Positions 22,240 through 30,774 of a DNA stretch of 64,000 nt are shown here, one piece after another. Source of the DNA: JALZKA01 sp963715405 (GTDB lineage Bacteria; Actinomycetota; Thermoleophilia; Solirubrobacterales; 70-9); assembly GCA_963715405.1 (NCBI GenBank), contig OY970239.1, forward strand, positions 434,001-498,000. Reading direction: 5' to 3'. A program made the translations under genes and the position numbers. The notes under the pieces were generated by a model, which made no database searches, was not told the DNA's origin, and saw only the letters and a list, made by a program, of their open reading frames with translations. How positions within the stretch are numbered: position 1 is the stretch's first letter; the number at the start of each line of letters is the position of its first letter.

Positions 22240-22959
22240 CTAGAGCCCGATGCCGTCAGTTTCGGGCGTGACCGGCTCGAGGTCGAGCGGGGGCACACCG
22301 CGGTACGAGAGGTCGTCCCGGTCGCGGACGTCTTCGTCACCCGTGTTTCCGTCAACCGCGGGCGCGCTTCGTGTGCCGATGCCGCCGCCGCTGTCGCCAC
22401 CGCCACCGCCGTCCCCGCCCCCGCCGTCGGATCCCCCGTCCCCGCGCTTCTCCGGGCAGCGCATCGAGTACATCTCGCGGACTGGCTCTCCGAACTTGGA
22501 CGCGCCGTGGCTGTAGGAGAGGTGGAGGTGGTGGCCGCGGCCGTGGCCCGAGTCGCCGTCATACCCGACCCAGCGGAAAGGGGCCCGGGGCGCATTCTGC
22601 CGCCGTTCGGCCCACTCCGCAAGTCGGTCGATGTCGTTCCAGTCGCCGCCCTTCGCGAAGTTCGGGACGATGTCAAGCGCAAGCCCGAGCGGATGCTCGC
22701 CGTTTGCCGAATGCACCGGGTCGGTCGAGAAGCCGTCGGTGATGAAGATCTTGTACTTGCGCTTGAGGACCTCGATGTCCCTGAGGAGACGCTTGTCGAT
22801 CTTCTCGCCGGGGAAGCCGGGGATGTCCTTGAACTTGCCGCCGCCCGTCGTGTGGCAGACATTCCGGCTGAGCTCCTCGCTCCGCATCTGCGCCAGGGCC
22901 ACCGGCACGGTGATGAGCAGCGCAAGTGCTGCGATGACGATGGAAGCTCTCCCCTTCAC
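22240..22959 (-). CDS. Secreted M15-like zinc peptidase-fold protein
   Basis: About 239 residues from a GTG at 22959 that begins a signal peptide (KGRASIVIAALALLITVPVALA). Upstream in-frame starts exist but would place this hydrophobic segment internally. Domain residues: ITDGFSTDPVHSANGEHPLGLALDI and HGRGHHLHLSYSH, the H-x6-D and H-x-H metal-ligand pattern of D-Ala-D-Ala carboxypeptidase/M15-like folds. After that comes a Gly/Asp-rich linker (about 25 residues) and an acidic tail. It probably acts on peptidoglycan or is an inactive binder. Convergent with the SRP RNA gene. Confidence 0.75.
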   Translation of the reverse strand: MKGRASIVIAALALLITVPVALAQMRSEELSRNVCHTTGGGKFKDIPGFPGEKIDKRLLRDIEVLKRKYKIFITDGFSTDPVHSANGEHPLGLALDIVPNFAKGGDWNDIDRLAEWAERRQNAPRAPFRWVGYDGDSGHGRGHHLHLSYSHGASKFGEPVREMYSMRCPEKRGDGGSDGGGGDGGGGGDSGGGIGTRSAPAVDGNTGDEDVRDRDDLSYRGVPPLDLEPVTPETDGIGL

Positions 22960-23149
22960 ACGTCGAACATCGGAAGGAAACTCCTTCAGCTGAAACGGTC
23001 CAGCGGGAGCGTGCAGAAGATCTTGCAGTGGCCCCCGGCCTTTCGGGACGGAATGACCAACCATGCCTCGCCGGCTACGGCGAGAGCCGGTCAGCCGCCG
23101 CGGCGGGCCTCCGCGGGTCGTTCCGGGACCTTGAATAGACTCGATCGAA

Positions 23150-24943
23150 GTGCCTTCGGAGTCCTCTCAGACGTCTCTTTACCGCCGCCACCGGCCCCAG
23201 AGCTTCGCTCAGGTGGTTGGCCAGGAGCCGGTCGTGAGGACGCTTTCCAACGCGATCGAGCGCGACCGGGTGCACCACGCATACCTCTTCGTGGGCTCGC
23301 GCGGCACCGGCAAGACCTCGATCGCAAAGATCCTCGCGCGCTCCCTCAACTGCGTCAACGGGCCCACTCTCGAGCCCTGTGGAACATGCGAGGCATGCGT
23401 ATCCATCGCGGCGGGCACGTCACTCGACGTGATCGAGATGGACGCAGCGTCCAACCGCTCGGTCGACGACATCCGCGAGCTTCGCGACCGGGTCGGGTAT
23501 GCGCCGGCGGCGGGCAAGTGGAAGGTCTACATCCTCGACGAGGCGCACATGCTCACGCGCGAGGCGTGGAACGCCTTCCTCAAGACGCTCGAAGAGCCGC
23601 CGCCCTCGACCGTGTTCGTACTCGCGACCACCGAGCCTCACAAGGTGATGCCGACGATCGTCGATCGCTGCCAGCGCTTCGACTTCGCTCGGCCCGCTCC
23701 GGCGCAGATCGCCGAGGTCATCCGGCGAGTCGCTCAAGCGGAGGAGATCGAGATCGACGATGGCGCGATCGCGGCGGTGGCTCGCTCTGCCACGGGAAGT
23801 TTCCGCGACGCGCTCGGCACCCTTGACCAGCTCGTCGCCTACGGGGGCAAGCGCATCCAGACCGATGACGTCCTCGCGGTTCTCGGCGTAGCCGATTCGG
23901 CCCTGATCCTGGCCGCCGCCGATGCGATTGCCGAAGGAAACGGGCGCGCGACCTTGGAGGCAAGCGAGGGGCTCGCCCGTTCGGGCCGTGACGTCGCCCA
24001 GTTCGGGCGAGACCTGCTCGCACACCTGCGCCAGCTCCTAATTATCCGCGCTGCGGGGGAGGAATTCGGCGATGGGCTCCAGGCCGCCGAGCCCGTCCGC
24101 ATGCAGGCGCAGGCGGACTCGTTCACCGATCTGGGCCTGACCCGTGCGATCGACTCAATCTCGGCCGCGCTCACGGCGATCCGCGAGGGCGACGAGCCGC
24201 GCATGACTATGGAGCTCGCGCTCCTTCGCGCCGCGCGCCCTCAGCTCGACCCTGGCCGCGAGGCGTTCGCGCAGCGCCTCGAGCGAGTCGAGCGGGCGCT
24301 TGAGGGGGGCGCGGGGTCAGACGCGCCCGCGGGGGCCGTGGGGTCAGAGCCTGAGGCCTCTGTGGGGTCAGACCCCTCGCCCGCGCCAGGAGAAGCTGAC
24401 ACCTCTGGAGTAGAGGGGTCAGACCCCGGCCCAGGCGCCGCGGGGTCAGACACTGGCCTCCGGGACCCGCAAGCGCTTGAGGCTCAAGCGCTTGATCTTG
24501 AGCGCTTGGTCGGTCTCTGGCCCGCCGTGATGGACCATGTCAAGTCTGGCTCGGAGCTACTTTCCCATGCCCTCTCCGTCGCCCGCCCGATTGCGGTGGA
24601 TGTCGAGCAGGCGGTGGTGCAGGTCGGATTTCCGGTCGGAGCGGGCTTCAACAAGCGAAAGGCCGAGGCGGCGGAGGCGCGCGACAAGCTCGCCGACGCG
24701 GTCAAGACCATCGCCGGCGAGCGCCTCCGTCCCGTCTATGTTCTGATCGAGGGCTCCGACGCCGAGCCGGCGGCCCCCGAGGAGCCCGAGATGAGCGCGG
24801 ACGAGGTCTTCGAGCACATAAAGGACGCGTTCGATGGCGTCGAGTACGACGTCACGTCTGCCGAGGGCGGCGACGCAGGGGCGCCAGGGATGGACGCCGG
24901 GCTCGATGCGAGCCCGGGAATCGACACCGGAGAGGCAGCGTAA
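23150..24943 (+). CDS. dnaX: DNA polymerase III subunit gamma/tau
   Basis: 597-residue clamp-loader ATPase. Walker A FVGSRGTGKTSIA (about 46-58), zinc-module cysteines (C-x8-C-x2-C-x2-C in LNC..PCGTCEAC), Walker B VYILDEAHML, sensor TTEPHKV and SRC-like DRCQRFDF are intact. Domain III follows to about residue 375. A Gly/Ser/Asp/Pro linker (about 385-440) is encoded by five GGGGTCAGA palindromes. The C-terminal domain V-like part is acidic. GTG start at 23150. It precedes ybaB and recR, the classical recombination/replication operon. Confidence 0.96.
   Translation: MPSESSQTSLYRRHRPQSFAQVVGQEPVVRTLSNAIERDRVHHAYLFVGSRGTGKTSIAKILARSLNCVNGPTLEPCGTCEACVSIAAGTSLDVIEMDAASNRSVDDIRELRDRVGYAPAAGKWKVYILDEAHMLTREAWNAFLKTLEEPPPSTVFVLATTEPHKVMPTIVDRCQRFDFARPAPAQIAEVIRRVAQAEEIEIDDGAIAAVARSATGSFRDALGTLDQLVAYGGKRIQTDDVLAVLGVADSALILAAADAIAEGNGRATLEASEGLARSGRDVAQFGRDLLAHLRQLLIIRAAGEEFGDGLQAAEPVRMQAQADSFTDLGLTRAIDSISAALTAIREGDEPRMTMELALLRAARPQLDPGREAFAQRLERVERALEGGAGSDAPAGAVGSEPEASVGSDPSPAPGEADTSGVEGSDPGPGAAGSDTGLRDPQALEAQALDLERLVGLWPAVMDHVKSGSELLSHALSVARPIAVDVEQAVVQVGFPVGAGFNKRKAEAAEARDKLADAVKTIAGERLRPVYVLIEGSDAEPAAPEEPEMSADEVFEHIKDAFDGVEYDVTSAEGGDAGAPGMDAGLDASPGIDTGEAA
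24313..24451 (+). repeat. Five GGGGTCAGA(C) palindromic repeats inside dnaX
   Basis: GGGGTCAGA copies start at 24313, 24340, 24364, 24415 and 24442; the fourth continues to the perfect palindrome GGGGTCAGACCCC. All are in the same frame and encode GSD or GSE in the dnaX interdomain linker. They look like REP-type elements tolerated because they keep the frame. Confidence 0.7.
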
Positions 24944-24949
24944 ACACAC

Positions 24950-25315
24950 ATGGCTAGACCACAAGGCGGGCCCGGCGGGCTCGATCTGAACGCGATGATG
25001 AAGCAGGTCCAGCAGATGCAGACCGAGATGACCGAAGCGCAGGAGCAGCTGAAGTCCGAAGAGGTCGAGGCGAGCGCCGGCGGGGGCATGGTGAAGGTAA
25101 AGGTCTCAGGCGACATGCGGCTCCTCTCGGTCACAATCGACCCGGAGGCGATCGACCCCGAAGACCCGGAGCTCCTTCAGGACATGATCCTCGCCGCTGT
25201 GAACGAAGGCATCCGGGCGGCGCAAGAGCTCGCCTCCACCAGGCTCGGCGGCATCGCAGGCGGCGTAGGCGGGCCCGGCGGCGGGCTCGGCGGGCTCGGT
25301 CTGCCGGGGATGTAG
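24950..25315 (+). CDS. YbaB/EbfC family nucleoid-associated protein
   Basis: 121 residues: N-terminal Gly-rich stretch, amphipathic helix LNAMMKQVQQMQTEMTEAQE, beta core GGGMVKVKVSGDMRLLSVTIDPEA and helix LLQDMILAAVNEGIRAAQEL, exactly the YbaB fold. The Gly-rich tail (about 100-121) is longer than in E. coli. YbaB binds DNA as a dimer and is encoded between dnaX and recR in most bacteria, as here (6 bp after dnaX). Confidence 0.95.
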   Translation: MARPQGGPGGLDLNAMMKQVQQMQTEMTEAQEQLKSEEVEASAGGGMVKVKVSGDMRLLSVTIDPEAIDPEDPELLQDMILAAVNEGIRAAQELASTRLGGIAGGVGGPGGGLGGLGLPGM

Positions 25316-25331
25316 GCAAAGCGAGCGAGGC

Positions 25332-25925
25332 TTGTACGCCCAGCCGATTCAGCGGCTGATCGCTGAGATGGCGAAGCTGCCCGGCATCGGGCAGCGGACC
25401 GCCCAGCGACTCGCCTTCCACGTCCTGCGCGCGACGGACGACGACGCGCTTGCGCTGGCGGACGCGATCCGGGAAGTGAAGGCAAAGGTCGGCTTGTGCG
25501 AGGTCTGCTTCAACCTCTCAGAGGGCCCGCGCTGCAACATTTGCGAGGACGCTCGGCGCGACGCCGAGGTGATCTGCGTCGTCGAGGAGCCGCAGGACGT
25601 GATCCCGATCGAGCGGACGCACGAGTTCCGCGGTCTCTACCACGTTCTCGGGGGAGCGCTTTCGCCGATCGACGGGATCGACCCGGAAGACCTCAAGATC
25701 TCAGAGCTCGTGCGCCGCATCGAAGCCGGCGGAGTCTCGGAGGTCGTCCTCGCCACCAACCCGACGACGACCGGCGAGGCGACGGCGATCCACATCGCTG
25801 AGCTTCTGCGCGACAAGGCTCAGGTGACCCGCCTTGCCAGCGGCCTCCCCGTCGGAGCCGATCTCGAGCACGCGGACGAGGTGACGCTGGGCCGCGCCTT
25901 CGTGGGCCGGCGCTCGCTCGACTGA
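25332..25925 (+). CDS. recR: Recombination protein RecR
   Basis: 197 residues. Helix-hairpin-helix LPGIGQRTAQRLAFHVL, zinc finger C-x2-C...C-x2-C (CEVCFN ... CNIC), Toprim CVVEEPQDVIPIE and the C-terminal Walker-B-like GEATAIHIAELL and ASGLPVGADLEHADEVTLGRAF. Works with RecO/RecF in gap repair. The start is a TTG (25332) 17 bp after ybaB; no ATG is available before the HhH. A stem-loop follows the stop. Confidence 0.96.
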   Translation: MYAQPIQRLIAEMAKLPGIGQRTAQRLAFHVLRATDDDALALADAIREVKAKVGLCEVCFNLSEGPRCNICEDARRDAEVICVVEEPQDVIPIERTHEFRGLYHVLGGALSPIDGIDPEDLKISELVRRIEAGGVSEVVLATNPTTTGEATAIHIAELLRDKAQVTRLASGLPVGADLEHADEVTLGRAFVGRRSLD

Positions 25926-25953
25926 ACCCAGCTCGCCTAATCTTCTCCGCGAG

Positions 25954-25991
25954 CGTCCCACACTGGGCGCTATAGCGCCCCATGCGGGACG
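25954..25991. terminator. Nested stem-loop between recR and the convergent SnoaL gene
   Basis: A perfect palindrome GGGCGCTATAGCGCCC (25965-25980) sits inside a second pair CGTCCC/GGGACG (25954-25959, 25986-25991). It lies between convergent genes, as expected for a bidirectional terminator, though there is no T-tract. Confidence 0.65.
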
Positions 25992-25998
25992 TCCGCCG

Positions 25999-26424
25999 CT
26001 AGAGCAGGCCGACCTGGCGCAGGATGGACACCGAGTCGGAATAGACGTCCTTGCGCTCGATCAAGCCGTCTTGGGAGAACGGGATCACGTCGAGGCCCTT
26101 CCACTCAATGCGCTGGTTCGTCGGTTCGGCAACCAGGTCGCCTCGCCGCATCGGGGCCGTATGGGTTCCGCTCGCCGTCCACTCCTGGACGACTAAGCCG
26201 TCTCGCACGTAGAGCCTCCGCGTGGTGAAGGCCAGGTCGGGCCAGCTCTCGAAGATCGAGGCGATGTGGCCGCGGACCGCGTCGCCTTGTGCCATCTCGC
26301 CTGCCGTGTGGTTCTCGAAGACCATGTCGGGTGCATGCAGCGCCATGATCGCGTCCAGGTCATGGGAGTTCCACGCCTCGTTGTAGCGCCCGATCGTCTC
26401 CTCCAGCGATCCGGTCACGCCCAC
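25999..26424 (-). CDS. SnoaL-like/ester-cyclase-type NTF2 protein
   Basis: 141 residues with the SnoaL-like pattern IGRYNEAWNSHDLDAIMALHAPD, FENHTAGE (the conserved His of the polyketide-cyclase-like group), VRGHIASIFESWPDLAFTT and a terminal RKDVYSDSVSILRQVGLL. It starts at a GTG overlapping the end of the cupin gene by 10 bp, so the two are coupled. Cytoplasmic; likely ligand-binding or isomerase. Confidence 0.85.
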   Translation of the reverse strand: MGVTGSLEETIGRYNEAWNSHDLDAIMALHAPDMVFENHTAGEMAQGDAVRGHIASIFESWPDLAFTTRRLYVRDGLVVQEWTASGTHTAPMRRGDLVAEPTNQRIEWKGLDVIPFSQDGLIERKDVYSDSVSILRQVGLL

Positions 26425-26780
26425 TCCATCGGCTCGTAGCCGCTCGAGCGCGGAGCCGAGGCGATCAGGACCTTGACGGGGCCGGCGCCGTCGTTTCGTA
26501 CCGTCCGTTTGGGTTCCGGGTCGAGCCTGGCAAACGTGCCCGTGGGCAGGGGGTGATCGTTGCCGTCGATCACTAGCGTCGCATCGCCTTCGATGACGAA
26601 GAAGAGCTCCTCCTGGTCGCGATCGGTCTCGTCGTGCTCCGGAATCTGTTCTCCGGGTGCGATCTCAACCACGTTCACGCCGAACGAGTTGAGCCCTAGC
26701 GTCCGGCGAGCGAGCGACCAGTTCCCGGTCCGCTCCAGATCATTCAGGTGCGCGATCTTGAAGGCATCGTCCGCGCTCAT
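26415..26780 (-). CDS. Cupin domain protein
   Basis: 121-residue single cupin. Motif 1 EIAPGEQIPEHDETDRDQEELFFVIEGDAT supplies metal ligands His/Glu in a loosened form (no HxH), and motif 2 is LPTGTFARLDPEPKRTVRN, lacking the usual His. Such reduced cupins are often ligand-binding rather than enzymatic. The start ATG at 26780 is preceded by a short leader. First gene of a two-gene operon with the SnoaL-like protein. Confidence 0.85.
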   Translation of the reverse strand: MSADDAFKIAHLNDLERTGNWSLARRTLGLNSFGVNVVEIAPGEQIPEHDETDRDQEELFFVIEGDATLVIDGNDHPLPTGTFARLDPEPKRTVRNDGAGPVKVLIASAPRSSGYEPMEWA

Positions 26781-26814
26781 TACAGCCGGACGGTACAGCG
26801 ACGAGGCGGGAACT

Positions 26815-28917
26815 TCAACCTTCGCTAAAACCGAAGCGGGCGTGAAGGCGGCGGAGCGGAGCCGGCGCCCACCAGTTCCAGCGACCGAGCAGTTCCATCA
26901 GGGACGGGACGAGCAGGGCGCGGATGATCGTCGCGTCGATCAAGACGGCGAGCGCGGTCCCCAACCCGACCTGCTTGATGAAGATGATCTCCGACGTCAC
27001 GAACGAGCCGATCGCGATGCAGAAGAGAAGCGCCGCCGCCGTGACGATGCGGCCCGTTCGCTCGAGGCCGATCGCCACCGACTCGGAATCCGAGGCGCCG
27101 CCGTCGCGCGCCTCCTTGATGCGGGAGAGAAGAAAGACCCCGTAGTCGGTCGAGAGGCCGAAGGCCACGGCGAAAAGCAGCAGGGGCTGAGTCGATTCGA
27201 GTCCCCCGTCACTCTCGTAGCCGAGGAGGCCCTCGAAGCGACCGTCCTGAAAGATCAGGACGAGGATCCCGAAGACCGCGCTCAGCCCGAGGAGGTTCAT
27301 GACGAGCTGCTTCACCGGCAGGACGACCGAGCCCGTCATGAGGAAGAGAACGACGAGCGTCACCATCCCCACGATCGCCAGCACCAGTGGCAGGTGCTCG
27401 CCGAGGCTCTCCTGGAGGTCCACGAAGTTGGCCGTGACGCCCGTAACGAGGACGCCGTCGATCTCGCGCAGGGAAGCGACGAGGTCCAGGCTTCGCTCGT
27501 CAAGCGGCGCCCTGGCCGAAACGACCTCGATCACCCACACTCCGTTGTCGAGCTCGACCTCGGGCAGGACCTCGGCGACGCCGTCGAGCCTTCTGGCCTC
27601 GGCGGCAACCGCCTCTGCTTCTGCTTCCCGCCCGGAGCCCTCGAAATAGAGCTGCGATGGAGAATCGCGAAACGGGGGGAACTCAGCGCGAAGCTCGTTG
27701 TCGACCATCCGAGCGGACGTGTCTTCGGGCAGGGTCTGTGCGTCAACCGAGGTGAAGTTGATGCCGAAGAAGGGGATGCCGAGGGCGATCAGGAAGGCCG
27801 CGCTGGCGAGCGCGATCCGGCCCGGGACTCGCATAACCGTGCGGGAGAGCCGGTACCAAAAGCCCTCGGTGGCCGGCCGCGAGTCCGCCTCGGCACGGCG
27901 CTGGAGGAACTTGGGGGAGAGCGAGTTAACGCGCTCGCCGAGCAGCGCGAGCAATGCGGGCAGGACGGTCAGCGAGATCACGGCCGCGGCAAGCGCGACG
28001 AGGGCGCCGCCGATGCCCATCGAGTAGAGGAAGCGCTGCGGAAACACGGCGAGCGCGGCGAGTGCGCCGGCGACCGTGATCGACGAGTATGCGACGGTGC
28101 GCCCCGCCGTCGCCATCGTGCGTCTGAGCGCCGCCATCCCCGCTCCCGTCCTCGCAATCTCCTCGCGGTAGCGCGAGACGACGAAGAGGCTGTAGTCGAT
28201 CGCGAGGCCAAGGCCGAGGCCCGTGACCAGGTTGAGAGCGAAGATCGAGATGGATCCCAGTTCGCTCGCGACGGTCAAGAGCAGGAAGGTCGAGACGATC
28301 GCAAGGCCGCCTATCAGGAGCGGCAGAGCCGCTGCGACCAGGCTGCGGAAGAAGAGGAGCGAGAGCAGGAAGAGGATGGGGAAGGCGAAGAGCTCCGCTC
28401 GCTGGAGGTCCGATTCGACGTTCTCGTTGATCTGCTGCTGGGCGACGGCGTTGCCGCCGACGAGGACACCTTCCTCTTCTTCGAGCTCCGAGACGAGCTG
28501 CTCTCCCGCCTCCTGGGTCTCGTCATCCTCAGTCGCGTCGAGCTGGACCGAGAGGTAGGTGGACTTCCCGTCATCGGAGACAAAGGCTCGCGACTCGGTA
28601 TTGAGAAAGCCGGTGGTCCTGCGTACGCCTTCGATGGCGGCGACCTGGTCCGAGACCTCGGCTACACGCTCAGCTCCCTCCTCGGTCTTTAGGTCGACGT
28701 CAGAGATGAGGACGACCGCCTGCGGTTCGCGGTAGCCCGCCGCCTCTAGCTTCGTCTTCGCGATGAACGACTCCTTGTCCGGATCGTCGGCCCCGTAGGG
28801 ATCAAGCCTGTCCGCGACCCCGGACCCAAGCACGCCGGCGAGGACGAAGAAGACGCCGGCGAAGATGAGCACGCGCTTGGGGTGGCCGCCTGCGAGGTTT
28901 GCGAGCCGGTCGAGCAT
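26815..28917 (-). CDS. MMPL family (RND) transporter, PadR-linked
   Basis: 700-residue transporter with the two-half RND layout: TM1 at about 17-35, an extracellular domain (about 40-165), helices containing LGLAIDYSLFVVSRYREEI, a long middle region, a second extracellular domain and helices with GLSTDYGVFLLSRIKEA. The ATG at 28917 shares its A with the stop of the PadR gene (TGATG), deciding the start against a longer open frame. Coupling to PadR suggests it is induced by the hydrophobic compound it exports. Confidence 0.94.
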   Translation of the reverse strand: MLDRLANLAGGHPKRVLIFAGVFFVLAGVLGSGVADRLDPYGADDPDKESFIAKTKLEAAGYREPQAVVLISDVDLKTEEGAERVAEVSDQVAAIEGVRRTTGFLNTESRAFVSDDGKSTYLSVQLDATEDDETQEAGEQLVSELEEEEGVLVGGNAVAQQQINENVESDLQRAELFAFPILFLLSLLFFRSLVAAALPLLIGGLAIVSTFLLLTVASELGSISIFALNLVTGLGLGLAIDYSLFVVSRYREEIARTGAGMAALRRTMATAGRTVAYSSITVAGALAALAVFPQRFLYSMGIGGALVALAAAVISLTVLPALLALLGERVNSLSPKFLQRRAEADSRPATEGFWYRLSRTVMRVPGRIALASAAFLIALGIPFFGINFTSVDAQTLPEDTSARMVDNELRAEFPPFRDSPSQLYFEGSGREAEAEAVAAEARRLDGVAEVLPEVELDNGVWVIEVVSARAPLDERSLDLVASLREIDGVLVTGVTANFVDLQESLGEHLPLVLAIVGMVTLVVLFLMTGSVVLPVKQLVMNLLGLSAVFGILVLIFQDGRFEGLLGYESDGGLESTQPLLLFAVAFGLSTDYGVFLLSRIKEARDGGASDSESVAIGLERTGRIVTAAALLFCIAIGSFVTSEIIFIKQVGLGTALAVLIDATIIRALLVPSLMELLGRWNWWAPAPLRRLHARFGFSEG

Positions 28918-29453
28918 CAGCTTGCGTCCTTTCGTTCGTCCAGCTCTTTGAGGGCTCCCTCGCACCAATCGGCCGCGAACTCGTTGTAGGCCATGCCGTA
29001 GCGCAGGACCATGAGCGGCCCGAATTCGTCGGAGGCGGCGGCGAGCGGCTCGATCTCGCGGAATCGCTTCTGCGCGTCTTGGTGCGATTCGCGCTTGGCC
29101 TCAAGCACCTCGACGAGCTCCTTCACCGACGCCTGGCCCGAGAAGAAGAGCTTCAGAAGGGCTTCGTCGCGGAGCTCGTGGGTCAACTCGCCCGTGGCCA
29201 TCCAATCGCTGAGGGCTTTTCGGCCGGCGGAGGTGATCGAGTACACGGTGCGAGGGCGGTCACCCTGCGATTCGTCAGAGCCCTCGATAAGGCCCCGCTC
29301 GGCGAGGCGCTTCAGCTCCGGATAGATCTGCCCGTAGCTGGCGGCCCAGAAGAACCGGGTCGACTTGTCAACCATCGCCTTGATGTCGTAGCCCGATCGT
29401 GGCTCGCTGGCGATAAACCCGAGGATGACCCGTCCTGTCGCCGAAAGCTCCAT
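28917..29453 (-). CDS. PadR family transcriptional regulator
   Basis: 178 residues. The winged helix is ATGRVILGFIASEPRSGYDIKAMVD to QGDRPRTVYSITSAGRKAL, with the PadR recognition segment FFWAASYGQIYPELKRL, and a C-terminal Vir-like helical dimerisation domain (about 95-175). PadR proteins repress adjacent efflux genes until a phenolic or drug-like ligand binds. It is the first gene of the operon with the MMPL transporter. A partly palindromic AT-rich site lies just upstream. Confidence 0.94.
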   Translation of the reverse strand: MELSATGRVILGFIASEPRSGYDIKAMVDKSTRFFWAASYGQIYPELKRLAERGLIEGSDESQGDRPRTVYSITSAGRKALSDWMATGELTHELRDEALLKLFFSGQASVKELVEVLEAKRESHQDAQKRFREIEPLAAASDEFGPLMVLRYGMAYNEFAADWCEGALKELDERKDAS

Positions 29454-29464
29454 CTATCGACAAG

Positions 29465-29485
29465 ATGTATCACATAGATATATAC
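29465..29485. promoter_or_regulatory. Possible PadR operator
   Basis: An AT-rich 21-bp stretch 12 bp upstream of padR with GTAT (29467) and ATAC (29482) as outer arms and a conspicuously lower GC content than the surroundings. PadR regulators bind such ATGTAT/ATACAT-type palindromes and autoregulate. The symmetry is imperfect. Confidence 0.4.
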
Positions 29486-29552
29486 GGCAGTGTGATTGCG
29501 CTCACAGAGCGATCTGAGGCAATCAGGGCCCAAGGGGTGGTCCCGAATTGCC

Positions 29553-30694
29553 TCAGTTCGCGTCGTCCACCAGCCCGAGCTCTCGCTTGAGCTCGATCAC
29601 GCGCTCGGCGGCTTCGGCAAGTCGCTCGGGTTCGACCTGCCGCGTCATCACGGCTTCGGTGAGAGCCTTCGCGACTCCGTCCGCTTCTGAGGGCGAGGAG
29701 ATCTGGATCAGGTCGATCCCCGCCTCGAGCGCGGCGACAGCCGCATCGGGCGTGGAGTAGTTGGCCTGGACGGCGCCCGCGGCGAGATCGTCCGAGATCG
29801 CGACACCCTTGAATCCGACGTCGTCGCGAAGGAGGCCAGTGGCGACTCCAGGCGTGAGGGCTCCGGGGACGACAGCGTCGAAGTCCGGATACAGGGCGAG
29901 CGAGATGACCATGGCGGGCGCCGCTTTTGCCGCTCCGAACGGCGTGAGATCATGCGAGACCAGCGTTGCGAGATCGGTGACGACCGTCGCCGGCCCTACT
30001 GCCGTGTCCTGCGAGGCCGAGCCGAGGCCGGGGAAGTGAGCGGGTGCACAGGCAAGCTCGGCGGCCTCGCAGCCCTCGAGCGCCTCGGCGGTCAGCTCGA
30101 GCACCACCGCCGGGTCGTCTGAGAAGGCGCGCCCCGCAAGCGGGCTGTTGAGGTTCGCGACGTCCGCCACCGGAAAGAGGTTGAGGTGAAAGCCGGCATC
30201 GCGAAGCACCACGGAGGCGCCCTTCGCCCAGGCCTCGGCGGCACCGGTCTCGTCCTTGCGAGCGACGTCGAGCGCGCGATCCGCGGGCGGCAGGTCTTCG
30301 ATCGAGCGGTACGGCCCCCCCTCCTGCGAGACCGCGACAAGCGGCGGGATCTCGCTGTCCGCGCCGAGCTCCGCGAGCAGTTTCTTGCCGGCATCCGTGC
30401 CAGTCCAGTTCTCGCTCCGGACGAGGAGCGCGCCCGGTGCCTCCTGGGCGAGCTCTTTGACTTCAGGGTCATTGGGCGCCGCGCCCTCGAAGCCCAGCAT
30501 CAAGATCTGCGAGACCTGCTCTTCGGTCGAGAGATCGCGCACGAGCGGGTCGTCAGATATCGGTTTCTCCCGCTTCTCCTCTTCCGCCGGTTCGGCGCCC
30601 CCTCGGAGCCACCGTCCTCGTTCGTGTCGCGGATGAACAAGAACCATGCTCCGGCCGCGAGCGCCAGGACGAGCACCAGGGCGGCGATCCTCAT
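29553..30694 (-). CDS. Glycoside hydrolase family 3 (NagZ-like), frame interrupted
   Basis: Family 3 beta-N-acetylhexosaminidase-like hydrolase of about 380 residues. The N-terminal signal anchor (MRIAALVLVLALAAGAWFLF, ATG at 30694) is in a different frame from the hydrolase body, which is open below about 30647. The switch falls at a run of five G at about 30600, equivalent to one lost base; restoring it joins DGGSEG to AEPAEEEKRE. The body has VSQEGGPYRS, LNLFPVADVAN, CAPAHFPGLGSASQDTA (the KHFPG-like site) and VAISDDLAAGAV with the nucleophile Asp. Probably secreted or membrane-tethered, acting on peptidoglycan or glycans. Confidence 0.85.
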
Positions 30695-30774
30695 CGCTCG
30701 TGATCTCAGGCTGGGGAGGGGCATGGCCTGATTATCCTCGGGCGAGTGAGACTTGTCGCCACCCAGGTGTTCGC

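Noticed and set aside
26560..28692. 710-residue open frame on the plus strand
   Set aside because: Antisense of the MMPL transporter and cupin; composition is a shadow of the transporter codons.
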